Source: Triticum aestivum (taxonomy: Eukaryota > Streptophyta > Magnoliopsida > Poales > Poaceae). From it: a stretch of 64,000 nucleotides of DNA. This document shows, piece after piece, positions 56,728-64,000 of the stretch; position 1 is the stretch's first letter; every line of letters starts with the position of its first letter. The notes beneath the pieces were generated by a model. It did not search any database and had not been told where the DNA came from. It saw nothing but the letters and a program-made list of their open reading frames with translations. Both the position numbers and the translations under genes were made by a program. The stretch is taken from the NCBI RefSeq assembly GCF_018294505.1, contig NC_057814.1:291020604-291084603 (forward strand). The letters are read 5' to 3'.

Positions 56728-59531
56728 GCATCATTAAAATTATCAATGCCTAGCTAAGGGCGTTAAACAATAGCGCTTGTTGGGAGGCAACCCAATTTTA
56801 TTTTATTTTTTTTCTTTTTTGGTTATGTTTTGGAATAAATAATTCATCTAGCCTCTGGTCGATATGGTTTTGTGTTTTAATTAGTGTTTGTGCCAAGTAA
56901 GACCTTTGGGATAGCTTACGGTGATAGTTGATTTGATCTTGCTGAAAAACAGAAACTTTTGCGCTCAGTAAAACAATTCTCATTTTTAACAGAAGCGTGA
57001 TAAAATACTGATTCTTTTTGTGCAATATTAATAAACAAATTTCTTAGGTTGTCCTAATTTTTCAGAATTTTTGGAGTTACAGAAGTATTCGAAATATCCA
57101 GATTGCTACGGACTGTTCTGTTTTTGACAGATTCAGTTTTCTATGTGTTGTTTGCTTATTTTGATGAATCTATGGCTAGTATCGGGGGGTATGAACCATG
57201 GAAAAGTCAGAATATAGTAGATATAATACCAATATAAATAAAGAATGAGTTCACAACAGTACCAAAACTGGTGATTTATTTTCTTATACTAACGAGCTTA
57301 TGAGATTTTCTGTTGAGTTTTGTGTTGTGAAGTTTTCAAGTTTTGGGTAAGGATTTGATGGACTATGGAATAAGAAGTGGCAAGAGCCTAAGCTTGGGGA
57401 TTCCCAAGGCACCCCAAGGTGATATTCAAGGACAACCAAGAGCCTAAGCTTGGGGATGCCCCGGAAGGCATCCCCTCTTTCATCTTCGTCTATCGGCAAC
57501 TTTACTTGAGGCTATCTTTTTATTCACCACATGATATGTGTTTTGCTTGGAGCGTCTTGTATGATTTGAGTCTTTGCTTTTTAGTTTTCCACAATCATCC
57601 TTGCTGTACACACCTTTTGAGAGAGACACGCATGAATCGTGATTTATTAGAATACTCTATGTGCTTCACTTATATCTTTTGAGCTAGGCAATTTTGCTCT
57701 AGTGCTTCACTTATTTATTTTTAGAGCACGGCGGTGGTTTTATTTTATAGAAATTAATGAACTCTTATGCTTCACTTATATTATTTTGAGAGTCTCTAAA
57801 CAGCATGGTAATTTGCTTTGGTTATAAATTTAGTCCTAATATGATAGGCATCCAAGAGGGATATAATAAAAACTTTCATATAAAGTGCATTGAATACTAT
57901 GAGAAGTTTGATTCCTTATGATTGTTTTGAGATATGAAGATGGTGATATTAGAGTCATGCTAGTGAGTAATTGTGAATTTGAGAAATACTTATGTTAAAG
58001 TTTGTGATTCCCGTAGCATGCACGTATGATGAACCGTTATGTGATGAAGTCGAAGCATGATTTATTTATTGATTGTCTTCCTTATGAGTGGCGGTCGGGG
58101 ACGAGCGATGGTCTTTTCCTATCAATCTATCCCCCTAGGAGCATGCACGTAGTACTTCGTTTCGATAACTAATATATTTTTGCAATAAGTATGTGAGTTC
58201 TTTATGACTAATGTTGAGTCCATGGATTATACGCACTCTCAACCTTCCACCATTGCTAGCCTCTCAAGTACCGCGCAACTTTCGCCGGTACCATAAACCC
58301 ACCATATACCTTCCTCAAAACAGCCACCATACCTACCTATTATGGCATTCCCATAGCCATTCCGAGAAATATTGCCATGCAACTTTCCACCGTTCCGTTT
58401 ATTATGACACGCTCCATCATTGTCATATTGCTTTGCATGATCATGTAGTTGACATCGTATTTGTGGCAAAGCCGCCGTTCATAATTCTTTCATACATGTC
58501 ACTCTTGATTCATTGCACATCCCGGTACACCGCTGGAGGCATTCATATAGAGTCATATTTTGTTCTAAGTATCGAGTTGTAATTCTTGAGTTGTAAGTAA
58601 ATAAAAGTGTGATGATCTTCATTATTAGAGCATTGTCCCATGTGAGGAAAGGATGATGGAGACTATGATTCCCCCACAAGTCGGGATGAGACTCCGGACA
58701 AAAATTAATAATAATAAATAGGCCAAAAAATGAGAGAAGGCCCAAATAAAAAATGAGAGAAAAGAGAGAAGGGGCAATGCTACTATCCTTTTACCACACT
58801 TGTGCTTCAAAGTAGCACCATAATATTCATGATAGAGAGTATCCTATATTGTCACTTTCATTTACTAGTGGGAATTTCCATTATAGAACTTGTCTTGTAT
58901 ATTCCATTGATGGGCTTCCTAAAATTTCCCTAGGTCTTCATGAGCAAGCAAGTTGGATGCACACCCACTTAGTTTCTTTTTGAGCTTTCATAAACTTATA
59001 GCTCTAGTGCATCCGTTGCATGGCAATCCCTACTCACTCACATTGATATCTATTAATGGGCATCTCCATAGCCCATTGATATGCCTGGTTGATGTGAGAC
59101 TATCTCCTTCTTTTTGTCTTCTCCACAACCACCGCCTATTCCACCGATAGTGCTATGTCCATGGCTCACGCTCATGTATTGCGTGAAAGTTGAAAAAGTT
59201 TGAGAACATCAAAAGTATGAAATAATTGCTTGGCTTGTCATCGGGGTTGTGCATGATTTAAATATTTTGTGTGATGAAGATGGATTATAGCCAGACTATA
59301 TGATTTTATAGCGATAAGCTTTCTTTGGCCATGTTATTTTGAGAAGACATGATTGCCTTGTTAGTATGCTTGAAGTATTATTGTTTTTATGTCAATATTA
59401 AACTTTTGTATTGAATAACACGGATCTGAACATTCATGCCACAATAAAGAAATTACATGGATAAATATGTTAGGTAGCAATCCACATCAAAAATTCTATT
59501 TTTATCATTTACCTACTCGAGGACGAGCAGG
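56728..59531 (+). other. B2 3' non-coding region
   Basis: About 2.8 kb, AT-rich. It has a pair of AAGCTTGGGGAT(T/G)CCC motifs at 57389 and 57447 in the same arrangement as in B, and otherwise only short ORFs. Confidence 0.7.
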
Positions 59532-59550
59532 AATTAAGCTTGGGGATGCT
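59532..59550 (+). other. B2 polypurine tract
   Basis: AATTAAGCTTGGGGATGCT, abutting the 3' LTR at 59551. Same sequence as in B. Confidence 0.75.
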
Positions 59551-59870
59551 TGATATGTCTCCAACGTATCTATAATTTTTTTATTGTTCCATGCTATTAT
59601 ATTATCTGTTTTGGATGTTTTATATGCATTATTATGCTATTTTATATTATTTTTGGGACTAACCTACTAACCTAGAGCCCAGTGCTAGTTCCTGTTTTTT
59701 CCTTGTTTTTGAGTTTCGCAGAAAAGGAATACCAAACGGAGTCCAAAGGGAATAAAACCTTCGCGATGATTTTTCTTGGACCAGAAGACTTGGAGATGAA
59801 GTCGGAGGAGCCAGGAGGCGGCCACAAGGATGGAGGGCGCGCCCCCACCCTTGTGGGCCCCTCGTGCACC
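59551..59870 (+). repeat. B2 3' LTR, truncated in window
   Basis: Matches 53548 onwards until CTCGTGCACC, where CACTA H starts. The remainder should lie to the right of the window. Confidence 0.88.
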
Positions 59871-60090
59871 CACTACAAAAAAAATACACTTCCGTGATGA
59901 TACGTGTTTGTCACAGTAGGTCGCATTTTTTGTCATGCATGTACATCCATGACAAATTTATGACAGAATCAAGATAGTCATACCTGTGCTGTCGTAGAAG
60001 TGTTCCATGACATTACCAAAATTATCATCACGGAAGTGTCCACTTCCATGACGATAAATCGCGCGTCACAGAAGTGCTTTCGTCAAGGGT
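59871..60090. repeat. CACTA H terminal and subterminal repeats
   Basis: Terminal CACTAC followed by CTTCCGTGATGA, then an inverted copy TCATCACGGAAGTG at about 60027-60040, followed by CACTTCCATGACGATAAA and GCGTCACAGAAG. Arrangement is typical of CACTA ends. Confidence 0.75.
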
Positions 60091-60319
60091 GACCGACACA
60101 TGGCATCCACCGTAACGGAACGTCGTTAAGCTATCGGGTCGGGTTTTGGATCCGATAACCCGTTAACAGCCCCGACCAATGGGGATTTTCCATGTGTAAA
60201 ATCATCATTGGCTGGAGGAGACACGTGTCAGGTCCGCGTTGGCACAGGTGTCACTCATCCAATGGGCGAGACGCGCCTATGATATGTTGACACGTGGACC
60301 GGCCCATCAAGTTTAAATG

Positions 60320-60650
60320 GGCCGGCCCAACTGAAGGCCCACAAGATTTTGCGGACCATAATGGGCCGGCCCAGCTAAAGGCCCACGAGATTTTGCGGAC
60401 CATAATGGGCTGGCCCAGCTAAAGGCCCACAAGATTTTGCGGGCCATAATGGGCCGGCCCAGGTAAAGGCCCACAAGATTTTTGTGTGCCATAATGGGCC
60501 GGCCCAGGTAAAGGCCCACAAGATTCTTGCGGATCATAATGGGCCGGCCCAGCTAAAGGCCCACGAGATTTCGCCGACATTAATGGGCCGGCCCAGCTGT
60601 AGGCCCACAAGATTTTGAGGACCCTAGTAGGCCGGCCCATTAACTGGCTG
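60320..60650. repeat. 44-bp tandem array rich in TGGGCC/GGCCCA
   Basis: About seven imperfect units of GGGCCGGCCCAGCTAAAGG followed by CCCACGAGATTTTGCGGACCATAAT; the period of 44 is seen at 60363 to 60407. Each unit has two or more TGGGCC/GGCCCA motifs. Confidence 0.85.
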
Positions 60651-61240
60651 CCATGTTTTGGGCCAAATGCCGGCCCATATTTGATCCGGTCCATTAATGG
60701 CCTGCCACGCTCCGGGCCTAATAGTGGCCCATATGAGATCCGGCCCGTTAAAAGCCTACCACGTTCTGGGCCAAATTACGGCCCAGATCAGGTCCGGCCC
60801 TTTAAGAGGCTTTGGGCTCAATTATGGCCCATATCAGATTCGGCCCGTCAACTGGACACTATGCTTTTGGGCCCACTTGCTAAAGGCCCACTTAGTAATT
60901 CGGCCTGATATTAGTTTTGGCCTGTTAAGGGCCCGTTTAACATTTCGGCCCTATATTAATTTCGGCCTGTTAAAAGCCCGTCATATAGTTGGGCCTAACT
61001 ACGGCCCGGTTTGCATCCGGCCTGCTCGCAGCCGATATCTGATTGGGCCAAACAAGGACCGAGACAATTTTGGCCTGTTAAAAGCCCGTGATTTGATTCG
61101 CACAATCATGGGCCGGGGTTCATTTCGGGCTGCTGCCGGCCCGTGAGCTGTTCGGCACGTTTCAGGCCCAACCTACATCGTGATTGCATGACGGCCCGAT
61201 TATGTACCGTAATTTTACGGTTTGGCCGGTTTACTGCGAA
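60651..61240. repeat. Diverged continuation of the GGCCCA-type repeats
   Basis: Loose repeats of GG(G)CC...GGCCC(A/G)T(T/A)(A/T)A, e.g. CCGGCCCGTTAAAAGCC and TTCGGCCTGTTAAAAGCCCG, with period roughly 30-45 bases. No gene is visible. Confidence 0.7.
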
Positions 61241-62784
61241 GACAGGATATATATACAGTAAAATAACTGCAGCATCGTGAATAAGAAAAAACCTAGACTA
61301 TACAATAAAGAAATTACGGCATATTACATCCACTGGGCATCAAAGTTCGCCACTATGATAATAAAGCACAAGCAGACAGCAGATTACATACACTGGGCAT
61401 CAAAGATCGCCACCAGTGCAAATAAACACGCCGACAAAATAATATACAAAACCGACAGCACTTCAATAGAGTTCAAGAAAGGTTAGCCCTGCTGGGGAGC
61501 TGCAGCGCAAGCAGCTGAGCAAGATGATGAGACTGCGCTTGTTCAACACTTATATCTTCCTCACTCTGAAAGATAAACAAGCAGACAGATGACAGGTTTT
61601 GCACATAAAAGTATCAGTGCTGACAATTCATCACATTTCTTACTGACGAATAAAGTGACACAGTTTAAAATTGCATTAACACAATATGGTATTGTTCAGG
61701 TCAAGACATGGCAGGAAATGACATTGTGAAGGAGTTGGCAGCTTCACGACACCACTGGATTACAGATCAAGAACTCATAAGTATCAATGGTTAGTGTGCT
61801 GTCAATTTATACCATTTCAGATTGGCAAATAAAGAGACGGTTTAAATAATAGTAGAATGATATGACATTGTTCATAGTTAAGACATTGCAGAATATGACA
61901 TTGTGCTGTAGTGGGTAGGTTCACCACACCACTGGATTACGGATGAAGAACAGAAGCATACATGCAGTGCAAAAGAAGATCACTTGCTCTGTATAGTTTA
62001 ATTTACATGGTATGAAGAAGGAACTTGGTTGTACAACTGAAAACTTAAATTGAGAAAGGACAAACTTTTGTTTATGAACTACATAATAAACTTTAAACAA
62101 GCAATTTGATGCAAACACCAAAAATAAACAGCTGTTGCAGTCATGCCTAACCAAATATATACAACAAAGTTTGAAGGCTTGAGATGGACAAACTTACATT
62201 ATTGGTGAAGACAGGCTCTATAAAGGCCTTGTCCATGCTGATGGGGGGGGGCAATTCAAGAAGTTTACCACAGAATCTTCTTCAAAAGCATTGCCTTTAT
62301 TCTACATTTTGTTAAGAGTAAATATAGATGTGATAATATACGAAAAAATGGAGAATATTTAAGATAAGATGAAGAGTGATGCTACATAACCAAGTAGCTA
62401 TAAATGTAAGTGCAGCGATACAGGCAAAAGGTACAGCCAAGAGCAATGCACAGCTAAACTTCTTCAGTACCAACCTTATGGTAAGAGTAAATATAGATCT
62501 GATGTGTAGAAAATGGAGGGCAAAGGAAAATAAGCTGCAGAGTGATGGTACATGAACAACTACCTGTCATTATAAGTACACTGATAAAGGACAACATGTA
62601 CTTACAAGAACAATGCAGAGCTAAAAAACATTGGCATTGGATATATTCTACACTAATGTAACCATTCATACAGATCAGATAATTTGGAGCGAACAATTGA
62701 TAAGCAAGCTATCATGCATACTGCTGTCACATAATGAACCAGGTATGTATGCAAGTACAGTGATACAGGACAACAGGTACTAAC
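61241..62784 (-). other. CACTA H AT-rich region downstream of the minus-strand gene
   Basis: AT-rich, with partial internal duplications: CATCCACTGGGCATCAAAGTTCGCCA and a second CATACACTGGGCATCAAAGATCGCCA (61328, 61388). Segments with TTCACGACACCACTGGATTACAGAT recur near 61743 and 61920. Possible exons on the minus strand (e.g. around 61480-61570) cannot be resolved. Confidence 0.5.
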
Positions 62785-64000
62785 AAGAGCAAAGCAGCGG
62801 GCAGCATATTTGCGATATCCTGTCGTTCTTGTCAAACCGGAATTCTTCTTCGAGCAGATTTCCTGCAAAAAAGATCCGTAAGGCACATGCGGAAAAGTAG
62901 AAGTTCAAATTGTCATGTGATTTCATAGACAGTACCTCATCCTGGGAACGAGACCAGTGCATAACAAGGTTTTTCCATTCAATGTCTTCTAAATTTAGCA
63001 CAGGAGACTTCACCGGAAATTCGTTTATAGACTTGCCATCAAAGTGTGATTTCCTCAGGTAACACCGATACTGCTGCAATGCTTCCTTGAAAAGCACAAG
63101 CAAGCTTTGCTCGTCATGACTATCCAGATTGACCCTCGCCTAGTTACAACAATGTAATGTAAATCATTGATGTGTTCAATCAGCAGAAAACAGGAAAATA
63201 ATAACCATGAATAATAGCACTTACACGTAAGTTGGACAGGAAGATGTGAAAATGGTGTTTGTCTTCACAATAATCTTCCCATGATGGGAATATATGCACG
63301 TAGTCCCTAACAACATTGAAAGCATTGTCTTTTAAACTGGGAATAAATGGAATGGGGTTCCAATCTGCAGGAATTGGCCGTCTCTGCAGTTGGGATAGGT
63401 CTTCGGCCGGTGGACTTGCTGTACTTTTTGCTGGAGTGGGATTTTTCTGTGGTACAGCTGGTGCTATGGCAAATGAAATCGGTATACCTTTTGCTGGAGT
63501 GCAGGTCCTGTGTGGTGGGGCTAGTGGTGTGGCCAGTGAAGTATGGGTACAGTCTGCTGGAGTCGGTCCTACGTTTTGTGTCACTGGTTGTACAACCAAT
63601 ATAAGTGGGGTGCTGTCTGATTTCTCCGGCACCACCACGTTTTTCAAGGACTTTGCTGGTGCTCCTTCAGGTTCGGCAATCACCCTCTTCCTTTTTGATG
63701 TCTGATGCACAAGAACAGCATTTGAGTGGAAAAACATGGTATGATGACAGATGGAATATGTATTGATAATGGATGGGCATGGCATCTCGACATATATGAT
63801 GAGTAAACTAAGCAGATGGCGGTGCAACAAAGTAGAAGAAATGCAAGACAACATATGCAAGATACCCGCAATCAATAAAACATTGCCAAATTAGAACAGG
63901 CACCTTGATGGGTGAACAGGACAGGCCATCTGCCTTTGACTCCTCGAGGTTAGAATAGTCATTAGGATCATATTCTGAACAAGAATCAACAGGTGGGGAG
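62785..64000 (-). CDS. Spliced gene of unknown function in CACTA H (5' and 3' incomplete)
   Basis: Four exons with GT/AG borders, all phase 0 and all open: from the window edge to 63904, 63701-63225 (159 codons), 63139-62936 (68), 62862-62785 (26), with a donor after the last. The N-terminal part is acidic and Ser-rich (SCSEYDPNDYSNLEESKADG), then a Lys/Arg cluster (TSKRKRVIAEP, a possible nuclear signal) and a long Pro/Thr/Ser-rich linker. A compact domain follows (NAFNVVRDYVHIFPSWEDYC; LDSHDEQSLLVLFKEALQQY; NLVMHWSRSQDE), then a basic end (KKNSGLTRTTGYRKYAARCF). I do not recognise the domain; it is probably the element's second, DNA-binding type protein, but a captured host gene is not excluded. 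Confidence 0.65.

Larger units (their letters stand above)
53548..59870 (+). mobile_element. B2: non-autonomous LTR element related to B (3' LTR truncated by CACTA H)
   Basis: The 5' LTR is 53548-55113 and the 3' LTR starts at 59551, interrupted at 59871 by CACTA H. It has a tRNA-Asp-like primer site, one ORF homologous to B's, a long 3' region and the tract AATTAAGCTTGGGGATGC. The left duplication should be ggcgc (53543-53547); the right one is outside the window. LTR sequence resembles the widespread Triticeae LTR type starting TGATACGTCTCCAACGTATC. Confidence 0.88.
59871..64000 (-). mobile_element. CACTA transposon H (left part; continues beyond window)
   Basis: It starts CACTACAAAAAAAATACAC inside B2's LTR, with acc as the candidate 3-bp duplication (59868-59870). 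Subterminal motifs CTTCCGTGATGA / TCATCACGGAAG and TGTCAC/GTCATG occur in both orientations over 59890-60090. The interior has a GGCCCA-rich tandem array and a spliced minus-strand gene. No TNP2-type transposase is visible in the window. The right end is not in the window. Confidence 0.82.

Overview
The window looks like intergenic heterochromatin of a large grass genome, most likely Triticeae (wheat, Aegilops, barley or rye). The evidence is several LTR families with long non-coding tails, CACTA elements, grass-type gypsy polyproteins and no recognisable host gene. Almost every base can be assigned to transposable elements inserted into one another. I have no database access, so family names are left out or given only as likeness; boundaries come from terminal motifs, LTR pairs and target-site duplications (TSDs) read directly.

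Layout, outermost first. (1) An old minus-strand gypsy element, here E0, has an LTR at 1132-2289, a broken integrase at 2878-4319 and RNase H/RT remains at 52503-53547. The same LTR has a primer-binding site on its left, next to a separate internal region (1-1131) with an accessory ORF. (2) Element B (4325-52497, TSD agagc) is a non-autonomous plus-strand LTR element inserted in E0. (3) Element C (5694-38013, TSD atcgg) is a minus-strand gypsy element inserted in B's 5' LTR. It has decayed gag-PR-RT-RH-IN and an unusual third, partial LTR. (4) Element D (6068-15598, TSD atagc) is a plus-strand, Athila-like non-autonomous element inside C's left LTR. (5) Element E (25539-37427, TSD accac) is a minus-strand, LARD-like element with 4.06-kb LTRs and a non-coding interior, inside C's partial LTR. 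(6) CACTA element F (39439-47895, TSD tga) sits in B's ORF. F carries a tnpA-like gene broken by a solo LTR (42970-44463, TSD gaacc) and a truncated LINE (46041-47119). (7) A second non-autonomous element related to B, called B2 (53548 to beyond 59870), interrupts E0 again. Its 3' LTR is interrupted by CACTA element H (59871 to the window end), which carries GGCCCA-rich tandem repeats and a spliced minus-strand gene.

Functionally, C and E0 are dead autonomous-type gypsy elements. B, B2, D and E lack a polymerase and would have depended on enzymes supplied in trans; B, D and B2 share a tRNA-Asp-type primer site, while E uses an initiator-Met-type site. F and H lack a visible transposase within the window. 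I found no tRNA, rRNA or CRISPR features.
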